A DNA stretch of 64,000 nucleotides, taken from Hydrogenobacter thermophilus TK-6. Its GTDB lineage: Bacteria; Aquificota; Aquificia; Aquificales; Aquificaceae. The position numbers and the translations under genes were made by a program. A model generated the notes under the pieces. It worked only from the letters and a program-made list of their open reading frames with translations, was not told the origin of the DNA and ran no database searches. Shown in pieces: positions 42,254 to 51,060 of this stretch. Positions within the stretch are counted from its first letter, which is position 1. Every line of letters starts with the position of its first letter. The DNA lies in assembly GCF_000010785.1 (NCBI RefSeq), contig NC_013799.1, positions 1,550,001 to 1,614,000 of the forward strand, written 5' to 3'.

Positions 42254-43294
42254 CTAATCTTCTCTCCAGTACTCTTCAAAGGCTATCCAGGTTCTGGGAA
42301 TGATGTAAGAAAGGTTGTCCCACCTTTTCATATATTTTTTTCGCTTTTTAGCCGCCCTTTCAAGAGTAGTCCCAAAGACCTCCCAAGCTTCTTCTTCATA
42401 GTCAGAGAGTTTTCCACTGGCTATAGCTTTACCTGCCATAGTGCCAGAGATTATGGCATTGGCTATACCACCGCCCGTTATAGGATGACAAAAGCCTCCT
42501 GCATCACCCACCAGAAGTACGCGGTTGCGAATAACATCAAGCAGCCCCTCCGCGGGGATCCAGCCTCCTGTTCTTGATAGCACCTTCTCTCCTGTTAGCC
42601 CCTCTTTAAGAAGCTCGCTTAAAAAAATCTTCAGGCTTTCCATCACATTCATGTTATAGGCAGGGTCTATACCTACGCCCACATTGGCGGACTCACCCTT
42701 AGGAAAGACCCAGCCATAACCACCGGGTATATACTCTCTAAAGTAAATAAGAAGGTCTTTAACTTTTGTATTTAGTGGCACTCTTACCTGTGCTGTAGTG
42801 AGAAAGTCTTTTGTGTGCTTTCCAGTTTGCTTGGCAACCCTTGACCTTGGTCCATCTGCACCCACTACCACATTTGCCTCTACAAAAAACCTCTCCCTTG
42901 TGTGTATCCTTTCAAGCCATACCTTGGGACCCTCCATGCCTACAAAAAGCGTACCAAGTAAGTACTCTGCCCCTTCCTCTCTTGCAAGCTGAGATATATG
43001 ATAATCAAAAACCTCCCTATTTAGCACAAACCCTTTGGAATTCATCAAAACAGTTTCTCCCCAAGGTGTGAAGTGTAGCATGTTATCCACTTCCTGGCTT
43101 ATACTCTCTGGTGTAAAAAATTCCGGAAAGGAGTTAAAGAGTTGCACAGGAACAAACTCGGCACACTGAACTGGAGTGCCTATTTTTCTTTTAAAGTCCA
43201 CCACCAGCACCTTAAGACCGCTCTTTGCCAGAGTGTAAGCGCAGGAAGAACCAGCAGGACCTCCACCTACTACGAGGACATCATACTTTCTCAT
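42254..43294 (-). CDS. Geranylgeranyl reductase-family flavoprotein
   Basis: A 346-residue FAD protein. DVLVVGGGPAGSSCAYTLAKSGLKVLVVD is the dinucleotide-binding motif, VVGADGPRSRVAK the second FAD motif, and RVLLVGDAGGFCHPITGGGIANAIISG the third. These match the GGR family, which saturates isoprenoid chains of lipids or quinones. In an Aquificaceae cell a likely substrate is the side chain of the membrane quinone; that is inference. It is the last gene of the pyrB-lptC-lptA-HU run, with a 14-nt overlap with the HU gene. Confidence 0.82.
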   Translation of the reverse strand: MRKYDVLVVGGGPAGSSCAYTLAKSGLKVLVVDFKRKIGTPVQCAEFVPVQLFNSFPEFFTPESISQEVDNMLHFTPWGETVLMNSKGFVLNREVFDYHISQLAREEGAEYLLGTLFVGMEGPKVWLERIHTRERFFVEANVVVGADGPRSRVAKQTGKHTKDFLTTAQVRVPLNTKVKDLLIYFREYIPGGYGWVFPKGESANVGVGIDPAYNMNVMESLKIFLSELLKEGLTGEKVLSRTGGWIPAEGLLDVIRNRVLLVGDAGGFCHPITGGGIANAIISGTMAGKAIASGKLSDYEEEAWEVFGTTLERAAKKRKKYMKRWDNLSYIIPRTWIAFEEYWRED

Positions 43295-43562
43295 TGAGTC
43301 TTTTGAGAAGTTTTTTAGAAGGTTTAAAGCTCATCAGATACCTCTCTTCCACATACATCTCTATGCCAGTTTTGGGATTTTTTGTAAAGCGACCACCTCT
43401 CCGCCTTAGCTTGAAAACTCCAAATCCCCTTATCTCCACCCTGCCATCTTCCGCAGTTTTTTGAACTATCCACGAAAAGACACCCTCCACAAGACTTTTT
43501 GCCAACTCTAAAGGTATCTGATACTCCTTTGAGATTTTACTTGCTATCTCTGACTTTTTCAC
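43281..43562 (-). CDS. HU/IHF-family DNA-binding protein
   Basis: A 93-residue histone-like protein: VKKSEIASKISKEYQIPL at the start, the GRVEIRGFGVFKLRRRGGR turn and arm, and KNPKTGIEMYVEERYLMSFKPSKKLL. HU/IHF dimers bend DNA with the beta arms. GTG 43560-43562 has an ideal SD GGAGG 6 nt upstream; ATG at 43577 is an alternative that would add five residues. The gene overlaps the end of lptA. Confidence 0.9.
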   Translation of the reverse strand: MKKSEIASKISKEYQIPLELAKSLVEGVFSWIVQKTAEDGRVEIRGFGVFKLRRRGGRFTKNPKTGIEMYVEERYLMSFKPSKKLLKRLNEKV

Positions 43563-43986
43563 CTTTTTCCTCCACATAGAAGGTTCTAACCCTTTTGCCC
43601 TCGCTCATTGCTACAGCTCTGTCCTCCTTTCTGTAATAAACTATCTGGTCCGCCTCAACAAAGTTTTTGCCCTCCTCCACCTTCGCATTTCCAAAGAGCT
43701 TTATTACATCGGACTGAAAGTCATACTCCGCTCTGTCTGCAGATGCTCTTCTGTTTCCTTCCACATACTTTACATGACCCTCCGCTTCTGCCTTTTTTGC
43801 CTTTCTGTTTTCGTCCAGATATATCACCACCTTATCCGCGGTAATTATCGCATTGCCTCTGCTCAGCTTTACATGGCCTGTATATATGATCCTGTCCTTT
43901 TCGTAAGTGAGAGAGTCAGCCTCACCAAGTATCGGCTGGGAAAGTGCTATACCACCCAGAAGGATAAGCATCAAAAAGATTATCAT
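43537..43986 (-). CDS. lptA: LptA-like periplasmic LPS transport protein
   Basis: A 149-residue protein with signal peptide MIIFLMLILLGGIALSQ and an OstA/LptA beta-jellyroll: repeated D-(S/R)-x3-(Y/A)-E-x-(D/K) strands such as ADSLTYEKDRIIYTGHVKLSRGNAIITADKVVIY. LptA builds the periplasmic bridge that carries lipopolysaccharide to LptDE. It lies directly after lptC with a 4-nt overlap, the usual order. Confidence 0.85.
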   Translation of the reverse strand: MIIFLMLILLGGIALSQPILGEADSLTYEKDRIIYTGHVKLSRGNAIITADKVVIYLDENRKAKKAEAEGHVKYVEGNRRASADRAEYDFQSDVIKLFGNAKVEEGKNFVEADQIVYYRKEDRAVAMSEGKRVRTFYVEEKGEKVRDSK

Positions 43987-44480
43987 TCCAGTCTCACCTT
44001 AGCACTTTTAATTATAATCTTAAGAGGTCTCAGTTGCACCTGAAAGCCTCTGCCTTCCGTCTCTTTTTTGTCCTCTTTTAGGAACACTCTCCCCTCACCC
44101 CAAATTTTTCCATCTTTTAGGTCAAGGTCAGCTCTATCCGTTTGCGCGTAAAAGTCTTCTCCCCATATCTCCACTTTCCCCTCAGCATAACCTTTGAGAG
44201 TATCGCGATCTATAAAGACCTGGTCAGCTCTGATCCTTTCCTTATCTGTATGCAAAAGCGCATCTTTTAGCGTCACACTTCTTCCTTCCGCATAAAGACT
44301 CTTACCTTTGAGCGTCCATTCAATCCCAGACTTTCCATAAGCCTTTATACTTATATCCTGTGCAACACCTTTTTCCTCCTGCCTGACCTTGGGAAGGTCC
44401 TGATAAGTTTTTTCCACATAGAGCTTCAGAAGGGTAAAAAGAGTTATTAAAGATAGGCTAAATAGAATGATCTTAAGCAT
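43983..44480 (-). CDS. lptC: LptC-like LPS export protein
   Basis: A 165-residue protein: one N-terminal span (MLKIILFSLSLITLFTLLKL) and a periplasmic beta-jellyroll (IKAYGKSGIEWTLKGKSLYAEG, then alternating D/R strands). This is the LptC form, which links the LptBFG ABC transporter to LptA. It overlaps pyrB by 8 nt and lptA by 4 nt. Identity is supported by position next to lptA. Confidence 0.82.
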   Translation of the reverse strand: MLKIILFSLSLITLFTLLKLYVEKTYQDLPKVRQEEKGVAQDISIKAYGKSGIEWTLKGKSLYAEGRSVTLKDALLHTDKERIRADQVFIDRDTLKGYAEGKVEIWGEDFYAQTDRADLDLKDGKIWGEGRVFLKEDKKETEGRGFQVQLRPLKIIIKSAKVRLE

Positions 44481-45357
44481 CTTTCAAAACTTCATACAGT
44501 ACGGCGGTGCGAACATAAACACCATTTTCCACCTGCTTTAGAATAAGAGACTTTTCTGTATAGACCAGCTCCGCCTCTATGTCCACATTTATATTAACAG
44601 GCCCAGGGTGCATAAAAAAGCCTTTGAGCTTTTTATAACGCTCTTTGGTAAGCCCAAACTGTAAAAAGTAGCTTTCCTTTGAAGGTATGTAATTCTCTTT
44701 AAATCTCTCCTCCTGGAGCCTTAGATATATGACCAGATCAGCCCACTCTAAAGCGGTTGTAATATCGTCAAACACCACCTCTACACCAAAGGGAGTAAGG
44801 TCCTTAGGCAGAAGCGTTCTTGGACCTACCACTCCCACCTTTGCCGAATACATGCTAAAAAGGTGAGAGCCAGACCTGAAGACCCTGCTGTGAGCTATGT
44901 CTCCTACATAAAGCACCTTAAGACCTTCCAAAGAGCCATACACTTCTATGGCTGTGAAAAGGTCCACAAGCCCCTGTGTGGGGTGTTGATGGGAACCATC
45001 ACCAGCATTTATCAAAGAGATGCTCTCTTTCAGATAGCTATCGTAAGGAAAGAGCACAAAAGGCACTCTAAAGATCAAAGCTCTAAAGCCCAAAGAGGAC
45101 AGAGTTTTTACAGTGTCATAAAAAGTCTCGCCTTTCTCTATGGAGCTCTCCCTTGGTCCTGCCCAGTAAGTTCTCAAAGACAGATTCCTACAAGCCATTT
45201 CAAAGGAAAACCTTGTCCTTGTAGAACTCTCTAAGAAAAGCAGAGCTACGTCTCCTTTGAGTTTTTCCTGCCTGCCTCCTTTGAACTCGGTATATAACCT
45301 AAAAAGATAATCCACCTGACCTTTTGTTAGGTCAAAGGTGCTTATCAGGTGCTTCAT
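44473..45357 (-). CDS. pyrB: Aspartate carbamoyltransferase catalytic subunit
   Basis: A 294-residue enzyme of pyrimidine synthesis. Carbamoyl-phosphate motif SSTRTRFSFE, the loop GDGSHQHPTQGLVDL, the aspartate-binding LRLQEERF and the C-terminal MHPGPVN are all present. It is the first gene of an operon that continues with lptC and lptA. The divergent ispF start is 27 bp away. Confidence 0.95.
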   Translation of the reverse strand: MKHLISTFDLTKGQVDYLFRLYTEFKGGRQEKLKGDVALLFLESSTRTRFSFEMACRNLSLRTYWAGPRESSIEKGETFYDTVKTLSSLGFRALIFRVPFVLFPYDSYLKESISLINAGDGSHQHPTQGLVDLFTAIEVYGSLEGLKVLYVGDIAHSRVFRSGSHLFSMYSAKVGVVGPRTLLPKDLTPFGVEVVFDDITTALEWADLVIYLRLQEERFKENYIPSKESYFLQFGLTKERYKKLKGFFMHPGPVNINVDIEAELVYTEKSLILKQVENGVYVRTAVLYEVLKDA

Positions 45358-45371
45358 GGGTATTATTAGTA

Positions 45372-45377
45372 TATCAT
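45372..45377 (+). promoter_or_regulatory. -10 element of ispF
   Basis: TATCAT, 7 nt before the ispF ATG in a 27-bp divergent gap. It predicts a leaderless mRNA. The minus strand of the gap is also rich in TAATAAT toward pyrB. Confidence 0.4.
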
Positions 45378-45384
45378 TATCCTT

Positions 45385-45858
45385 ATGACTTTTAGGATAG
45401 GTTTAGGATTTGATGCTCACGAGTTTGAAGAGGGAAAGCCTCTTTACTTGGGAGGCATACTTATAAAGCACCACGAAGGTTTAAAAGGTCACTCTGATGG
45501 TGATGTTTTGCTCCATGCCATCACTGATGCCTTGCTTAGCGCCATAGGAGAACCCGATATAGGTGAGCTTTTTTCTGATAAGGATGTAAGGTGGAAAAAT
45601 GCTTCTTCAGAGATCTTTTTAAAAGAGGCTTTAAGAAGAACGAGAGAAAAGGGCTACAGCATTGTAAACCTTGATTGCGTCCTGGTGTTGGACAGCCCTA
45701 AAATATCCCCTTTAAAAAGTGCCATCGTAGAAAACCTTTCTAAGATAATGCAGGTGGATAAAAGCTGCATATCCATAAAAGGCAAGACAAGGGAGGGCTT
45801 TTGTAAAGAGAAAGGTGTGGTATGCTATTGTGTCATCCTTTTGAGTCATGAAGGTTAA
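45385..45858 (+). CDS. ispF: 2-C-methyl-D-erythritol 2,4-cyclodiphosphate synthase
   Basis: A 157-residue enzyme of the MEP isoprenoid pathway. IGLGFDAHEFEEGKPLYLGGI with the zinc ligands Asp/His, LKGHSDGDVLLHAITDALL with the third ligand His, and IKGKTREGFCKEKGVVCYCV match IspF. It is the first gene of an operon with the patatin and MATE genes, each overlapping the next. Confidence 0.95.
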   Translation: MTFRIGLGFDAHEFEEGKPLYLGGILIKHHEGLKGHSDGDVLLHAITDALLSAIGEPDIGELFSDKDVRWKNASSEIFLKEALRRTREKGYSIVNLDCVLVLDSPKISPLKSAIVENLSKIMQVDKSCISIKGKTREGFCKEKGVVCYCVILLSHEG

Positions 45859-46606
45859 TCTGGTTCTATCGGGTGGTGCGGCAAGAGGGATCGCTCACAT
45901 TGGTGTTATCAAAGCTCTTGTAGATATGGGGTTTGACATTCAGTCGGTGAGCGCAGTCAGTGCCGGTGCGCTGGTAGGAGCCTTCTTCTGCGCGGGATAT
46001 TCACCTGAGGAGATGATAAAGATAGTGAAATCTACTGAATGGATAAAGGTCTTGCGTCCCAAGGTGCCAAGATACGGGTTTTTCAGTCTTAGTAAGGCGG
46101 AGAAGTTTCTAAGGAGGTATTTAGAGGTGGAGCTTATAGAGGATTTGGGGAAAAGCCTATATATTGGGGTTTTGGACATAAAGAGCGGTAAGAGCTTTCA
46201 CCTTAGCAAGGGACAGCTTTATCCTATACTTCTGGGGAGCTGTGCGCTTCCCGGTGTTTTTGAGCCTATAAGGTACGGAGATTACATACTTATTGATGGT
46301 GGCGTCACCAACAACCTGCCTGTGGAACCACTTCTTAGCAAGGATGGGCTTTTGGTGGGAGTGGATGTAAACCCTACCAATGCGGTGGAGAAGGTCAGAA
46401 ATGTGTTTCATATAATAGCGCGAAGCTTTCTTCTGGCAGTGAGGTCCAATGTGGAAAAGAGGAAAGAGCTATGCCATGTTGTTATAGAACCAGAGCTTCA
46501 AAATTACTCAGTTATAGATATTTGGAAGGCTGAGGAGATTTATATGCTTGGCTACCAAAAAACCATAGAGGTGATGAAAAATTATGTCCAACAGACTTCT
46601 CGTTGA
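45848..46606 (+). CDS. Patatin-like phospholipase (RssA type)
   Basis: A 252-residue cytoplasmic or membrane-attached protein. It has the oxyanion loop LVLSGGAARGIAHIGVIKAL, the nucleophile region SVSAVSAGALVGAFF and the catalytic Asp in LIDGGVTNNLPV. The nucleophile motif is A-V-S-A-G rather than the usual G-x-S-x-G, so the first Gly is replaced by Ala while Ser and Asp remain. Activity is likely but not certain. It overlaps ispF by 11 nt and the MATE gene by 23 nt. Confidence 0.86.
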   Translation: MKVNLVLSGGAARGIAHIGVIKALVDMGFDIQSVSAVSAGALVGAFFCAGYSPEEMIKIVKSTEWIKVLRPKVPRYGFFSLSKAEKFLRRYLEVELIEDLGKSLYIGVLDIKSGKSFHLSKGQLYPILLGSCALPGVFEPIRYGDYILIDGGVTNNLPVEPLLSKDGLLVGVDVNPTNAVEKVRNVFHIIARSFLLAVRSNVEKRKELCHVVIEPELQNYSVIDIWKAEEIYMLGYQKTIEVMKNYVQQTSR

Positions 46607-47978
46607 TGCCGGCGAAAGCTGGCGATCCGTTGCCAAAAAAGTGACAAAACTTGCTATGCCCATAATACTCTCCAATCTACTTTACACCGTAGAGAGTGCC
46701 TTTTCCATAATACTGGTCTCTGGTCTTTCTGCCACTGCGGTGGCTGCAGTGGGCTACTCTGCCAGCATGCTATGGTTTATATACTCCCTCATGGCACTCT
46801 CTTATACAGGTACATCCGTTTTGGTTGCCCAGATGACGGGTGCAAGGAAAGATCCATCTCCTGCTCTGCTCTGGGGTTTAGTCATGTCCTTTTTTACAGC
46901 CCTGCCTCTTACCTTCGTAGGCACTCATCTGGTAGCCTTTCTCATGGAAAGGTTCGGTGCGTCCAAGGGTGTTGTCTTTCTGGCAAGAGAATATCTTGAC
47001 CCAATATTTGCCTTTATAACAGTAGGCTTTATAACCAACACCATATACGCAGCATACAACGGCTACGGAGACACAAAAACTCCCTTCAAAGTGGCTCTGA
47101 TTATGAATTTGGTTAACATATCAAGCGCATACCTTCTTATATACGGCAACTTGGGGTTTCCAAGACTTGAGACAAGAGGAGCAGGATGGGGCATAGCACT
47201 CTCTGAGGTGGTAGGGCTTTTGGCTTATGCATACTTATACCTGAGGAAGAAAAAGCCGTTTCCCATATCCATGTGCTTTAGCAGAGATGTTCTTGCCAAG
47301 ATGCTGCGTATAGGCACTCCTACAGCTCTTGAAAGAGCCTTTTCCAGCCTGTCTTTTAATATATTTGTAGGTTTTCTTGCCAGTTTTGGTGATAAGGTGC
47401 TGGCAGCTCATCAGATAGGTCTCAGAGTTGAGAGCGCCTCCTTTATGATAGGCTTTGGGTTTATGGTGGCAGCTACAACCCTTTCAGGTCAAAACTGGGG
47501 AGCTAAAAACTACGCCGGTCTACACCATGGTATAAGAATTACCGCCCACCTGACTGCTTTTGTGATGGGGCTTATGGGAGTGTTTTTGCTTGTCTTTCCT
47601 TATTACTTCTCCCTCATATTTACCAGAGATACTCAGGTTATAGAGTACGCAGTTTACTATCTGGTAATAGTTGCTCTGTCTCAGCCACAGATGGCATACG
47701 CCAGCATATACTCTGGAGCCTTAAAGGGAATGGGAAAAACTCACATACCTTTAGCGGTTAACTTAACATCCTTTTGGGTCTTTAGAATAATTCCATCTTA
47801 CTTGCTTCTAAAGTATTTTCACACACCACTGATCCCATGGATCTTTATGAGCGTTGAGATGACACTGAGGGCAATTATATTCTATTGGGCTTATAGAAGG
47901 CAGATAACTAGGTTCTTGAGTGCAAAAGTAGAAGAAGAGAGGTATATAAAAGCACCGCCTGAAGAAGTAAAAAAGTAA
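46584..47978 (+). CDS. MATE-family efflux transporter
   Basis: A 464-residue membrane protein with 12 spans in two similar halves. KLAMPIILSNLLYTVESAFSIILVSGLSATAVAAVGYSA is the MATE N-lobe start, and RIGTPTALERAFSSLSFNIFVGFLA begins the C-lobe. MATE pumps export organic cations or other drugs with H+ or Na+; the substrate is not predictable. The 3' end overlaps the convergent membrane protein gene by 71 nt. Confidence 0.9.
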   Translation: MSNRLLVDAGESWRSVAKKVTKLAMPIILSNLLYTVESAFSIILVSGLSATAVAAVGYSASMLWFIYSLMALSYTGTSVLVAQMTGARKDPSPALLWGLVMSFFTALPLTFVGTHLVAFLMERFGASKGVVFLAREYLDPIFAFITVGFITNTIYAAYNGYGDTKTPFKVALIMNLVNISSAYLLIYGNLGFPRLETRGAGWGIALSEVVGLLAYAYLYLRKKKPFPISMCFSRDVLAKMLRIGTPTALERAFSSLSFNIFVGFLASFGDKVLAAHQIGLRVESASFMIGFGFMVAATTLSGQNWGAKNYAGLHHGIRITAHLTAFVMGLMGVFLLVFPYYFSLIFTRDTQVIEYAVYYLVIVALSQPQMAYASIYSGALKGMGKTHIPLAVNLTSFWVFRIIPSYLLLKYFHTPLIPWIFMSVEMTLRAIIFYWAYRRQITRFLSAKVEEERYIKAPPEEVKK

Positions 47979-48828
47979 GCATTTTAAGAATAGCCAACTC
48001 AGGATGAACAAACCTCACCAAAAAACCAGCCAGGTTGTCAAGAAAAGAGAGAATAAAGAGGGATAAACCCAGCCAGAACCTCCCCTTGGAATTGATAAAC
48101 AAAAGCAGGTGAGCAACAGCCAAAGAGTAAAAAGCCATAGAAAGAAGGTGAGGATGAAAAACCTTAAACATTCCCTCAAAAGTCTTGGGTTTTGCAAAAA
48201 TCTGAGGATTGCCAAGATAATAACTTTTCACGCTCTCAAAGGTAAAACCCATTTTTGAAGAGAAAACCAGAAAGTTCACAAAGGTAAAGAGAAGCAAAAA
48301 CAGAGAAAATAGAAAAAGCACCAGCTTTATGTTGGATGTGCCAGATGCTTTATCCTCACCCATAAAAAGAAAAAAAATCAGCGTTAAAAAGAGAGCTATA
48401 CCACTTGATACCTGAAATAAGAAGAAAGATGTAAGCTTTATGTATATAAAGAAAGGAGATACATACAGGATAAAGAGGTCAGAAGCTATCTCCGTTAAAC
48501 CAAAGAGGGCAGATATTATTATAAGAGATACCTTCCACCTTTCCGAAAAGGAAGAGAGTAAAAAGAGGGAAAAGAGCAGGAGTACATAAAAGGCTTTTAG
48601 GAAAGTTTCTATGTGCATATCCTCCGAAAGCTGGGACAAAGATATCCTCTCTGGAAAACTTGGGTCTCCAAAAAAGTACTTAAAAACAGATGTATAGATA
48701 AAGCCGTACTTGCTATAAAAGAAAAACCAGGAACTCAGCCAGTATAGAAGCAAGAGAATCAAGAAAGCAAGCACAAGATAATAAAGAGGTCTGTTTTCTT
48801 TTATGTTGGCAGATATAAAAAATCTCAT
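47908..48828 (-). CDS. Internally duplicated eight-span membrane protein of unknown function
   Basis: A 306-residue, very hydrophobic protein. It is a tandem duplication of a four-span unit of about 150 residues: YSKYGFIYTSVFKYFFGDP (39-56) matches SSKMGFTFESVKSYYLGNP (190-208), and LFILYVSPFFIYIKLTSFFLFQ (118-139) matches GFLVRFVHPELAILKMLTFLLLQ (about 270-292). His72, His225/227 and His240 lie near membrane edges and could be heme or metal ligands. It is the last gene of the porin-diheme-FMN operon, with a 4-nt overlap to the FMN gene. I do not recognise the family. Confidence 0.7.
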   Translation of the reverse strand: MRFFISANIKENRPLYYLVLAFLILLLLYWLSSWFFFYSKYGFIYTSVFKYFFGDPSFPERISLSQLSEDMHIETFLKAFYVLLLFSLFLLSSFSERWKVSLIIISALFGLTEIASDLFILYVSPFFIYIKLTSFFLFQVSSGIALFLTLIFFLFMGEDKASGTSNIKLVLFLFSLFLLLFTFVNFLVFSSKMGFTFESVKSYYLGNPQIFAKPKTFEGMFKVFHPHLLSMAFYSLAVAHLLLFINSKGRFWLGLSLFILSFLDNLAGFLVRFVHPELAILKMLTFLLLQAVLLYTSLLLLLHSRT

Positions 48829-49379
48829 CTTTCACCTCCGAATATTACCTGCCACATGGCAAGAACTTTTCTTGTGTTGTCAGTTATTGCTCTTGATGTA
48901 AGGGTGGCTCCCGTCATGTTGGGGATGTCCCTTCTTAGCCTGAGAGTATCTGGACCAAGACTTTTACCCTTAAAGAGTTTTAGCCAGTTCTCATCAGGCA
49001 TGTATTCTAAAGGCTCATTGAAAGCAAGCACCTCCACTATATCTATCCTTCCGTCGGGGGTGAGCGTATAGAGTACCACCTCGGGATGAGTTCTGACTAC
49101 ATGGCTGTCTATATAGGCATAACCTACCACCGAGTCTCCTCTTTTGGCTATGTACCAGGAAACTAGCCTGCTGGAGAGCCTCACTCCAGAGAGCTTTTCT
49201 ATCTTTTCTACCTGCTGTTTTGAAAGCACTATGTTTTTTATCTCTATATTAGCACCGGGAAAAGCATCTTTCAAAGCTTGCTGTGGTGTTTTAAAGTCCC
49301 TTGCGGGACTGTCTATCCCGAAGGAGACAAAGCAGAAGAAGAGGAAGGTCAGAAAACACCACCTGCACATGCCTACCAT
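48825..49379 (-). CDS. FMN-binding domain protein, exported
   Basis: A 184-residue protein with a signal peptide or membrane anchor (residues about 1-21). The C-terminal NMTGATLTSRAITDNTRKV (residues 154-172) is the covalent flavinylation motif of NqrC/RnfG/NosR-type FMN-binding domains, with Thr159 the expected FMN acceptor. Upstream, VGYAYIDSHVVRTHPEVVLYTLTPDGRID is the domain core. It should hold FMN outside the cytoplasm. ApbE, the flavin transferase, is not in this window. It lies between the diheme lipoprotein and the duplicated membrane protein. Confidence 0.85.
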   Translation of the reverse strand: MVGMCRWCFLTFLFFCFVSFGIDSPARDFKTPQQALKDAFPGANIEIKNIVLSKQQVEKIEKLSGVRLSSRLVSWYIAKRGDSVVGYAYIDSHVVRTHPEVVLYTLTPDGRIDIVEVLAFNEPLEYMPDENWLKLFKGKSLGPDTLRLRRDIPNMTGATLTSRAITDNTRKVLAMWQVIFGGER

Positions 49380-49383
49380 AATT

Positions 49384-51048
49384 TTACCTTATAAGCAGGA
49401 GGGTTTTTATGACCATCCACAGGCCGGAGGTTTTGACTCCCGTCTCTTTTAAGTTAGTCAGCTTTTCTAAGGAGTTGCCACCTGAAGATACACCAAAGGG
49501 TCTGTCAAAAACATCCCTGCCAAACTTAAAGGCTTGAGCTTTAACAATTCTTATGTACTGCTTGTCTATGCCGTAAGCACGCTCAGCAGATGGCAGGAAA
49601 AGGTCTGGCTTTACATACCCATCTGTGTCCAGATAGTTAATCAAACTGGGATTGCTCAGGATGTTGTCCTCGGGTGATAGCACAGGGGATATCTTGGTGG
49701 GGTCTTTGCTGATGCGCGAGCGCACCTCTGCGTTGCTCCTAAAGTGGTCTCCCCCGTCCGTCATGGCAAAGTAAAGCTGATACTCCCCTTTTACGAAGGC
49801 AAGGAGTCTCTCAAGAGCAGGTCCTACGTTTGCCTCGTAGCTCCTGTAGTTCCAGTCTTTTATGCTCTTTGCGGTGAGGTTATAGTCCTGCTCCATCCAT
49901 CCACCAGCGCCGGGGACTTTACGCCAGTAGGTGAAGGTGCCATCCACAGTCCCGCCTATGCCTCCGTGGCAGGCTATGCAGAACTTCATCTCCTCCGCTG
50001 TCTGGGCTCTTAGCCTGCCGTTTTTGTCTTCTATAAAGCCTGCCATGAGCCAGTTTTTACTGTCATTAAAGACAAGCCCCCTGTCATAGAAGAACTTACC
50101 TTCTTCTTCCTCCTCTCCTTCATCTCTTGTGTCTGCGTAAGCTACCTTTTTCATGTATCGCATCTCCTTTATGCGCACAGACTTGTAGGATATGGTGTTT
50201 TCGGGCTCCAGGTAATAAATGGGGTGGGCAAACTCTGTGCCGGACGGGTACTGATAAACCACCACAGGAACATCCTTTGCATCACCCTCGTAATAGGAGG
50301 GCATGGTAAAGTCCCCCACCTCCGTACCTTTGCAAACCTCTCCCGGTTGGACACCCTTTACCGCACACTCCACTATAGCTAAGTTTTTCTTATAGGTGTT
50401 TATGTCTAGCTTTCCGTCCTTTTCCCTAAAGGGCTTGTCAAGCCTTATGAAGGTAGAATCTATCCGGCCGTTGGTGGGGAAAAAGCCGGGGAAGGGCTTC
50501 CACTTGAAGGCTCTCCATCCTGTGTGTTCTCCGGTAGATGGCTCTCTTACAAAGCCTTCGCTGTCTATGTTTATAAGAGCGTAGCTTCCGCTGTAGGTGT
50601 ATATGGGTGGAAGGTCTGGAAAGTAGTATAGCTCTCCCTTTCCTCTGTTGGCGTAAGCCTCTGTCCAGTTGTCCTGCTTTATGTAGCTTTTTACTTCCTC
50701 ATCAGAAGGCATGGGGACATCTTTCAGGGTCAGGTCCGGTCTTATTGCATTGAGCCAAGGGTTTCCTGCCTTTATGATGCTTTCGGGGAAGGAGTAGCTA
50801 AAGGTCAGGTCAAAGTCCGTCTTTTCGTTCATGTAGGGAGTATTTGCCTGCGTGTGGCACACATAGCAGGGGTTGGCTACAGCCTTTCCGTAGCGCAAAA
50901 CTCCTGTGTCCGTGTAACACTCAAGGGGAATGTTGGGCTCTGGGTTGGAAAAGCTGTAGGTGTCTATCATGGTCTTTTTCTTCTCTCCGCCTCCCCCTCC
51001 TCCACACGAAAAGATAAAGATGGCAGAAAGGAGCAAATACTTTTTCAT
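49384..51048 (-). CDS. Diheme c-type cytochrome lipoprotein
   Basis: A 554-residue protein. Signal peptide with lipobox I-F-S-C (Cys15) followed by six glycines, a flexible lipoprotein tether. Two heme c sites: CYVCH (61-65) and CIACH (357-361). Between and after them lie long regions without recognised domains. It should be anchored in the outer (or inner) membrane facing the periplasm or the outside. It sits 12 nt after the porin gene and 4 nt before the FMN gene. I know no named family with this spacing. Confidence 0.82.
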   Translation of the reverse strand: MKKYLLLSAIFIFSCGGGGGGEKKKTMIDTYSFSNPEPNIPLECYTDTGVLRYGKAVANPCYVCHTQANTPYMNEKTDFDLTFSYSFPESIIKAGNPWLNAIRPDLTLKDVPMPSDEEVKSYIKQDNWTEAYANRGKGELYYFPDLPPIYTYSGSYALINIDSEGFVREPSTGEHTGWRAFKWKPFPGFFPTNGRIDSTFIRLDKPFREKDGKLDINTYKKNLAIVECAVKGVQPGEVCKGTEVGDFTMPSYYEGDAKDVPVVVYQYPSGTEFAHPIYYLEPENTISYKSVRIKEMRYMKKVAYADTRDEGEEEEEGKFFYDRGLVFNDSKNWLMAGFIEDKNGRLRAQTAEEMKFCIACHGGIGGTVDGTFTYWRKVPGAGGWMEQDYNLTAKSIKDWNYRSYEANVGPALERLLAFVKGEYQLYFAMTDGGDHFRSNAEVRSRISKDPTKISPVLSPEDNILSNPSLINYLDTDGYVKPDLFLPSAERAYGIDKQYIRIVKAQAFKFGRDVFDRPFGVSSGGNSLEKLTNLKETGVKTSGLWMVIKTLLLIR

Positions 51049-51060
51049 CTTTTACCTCCT

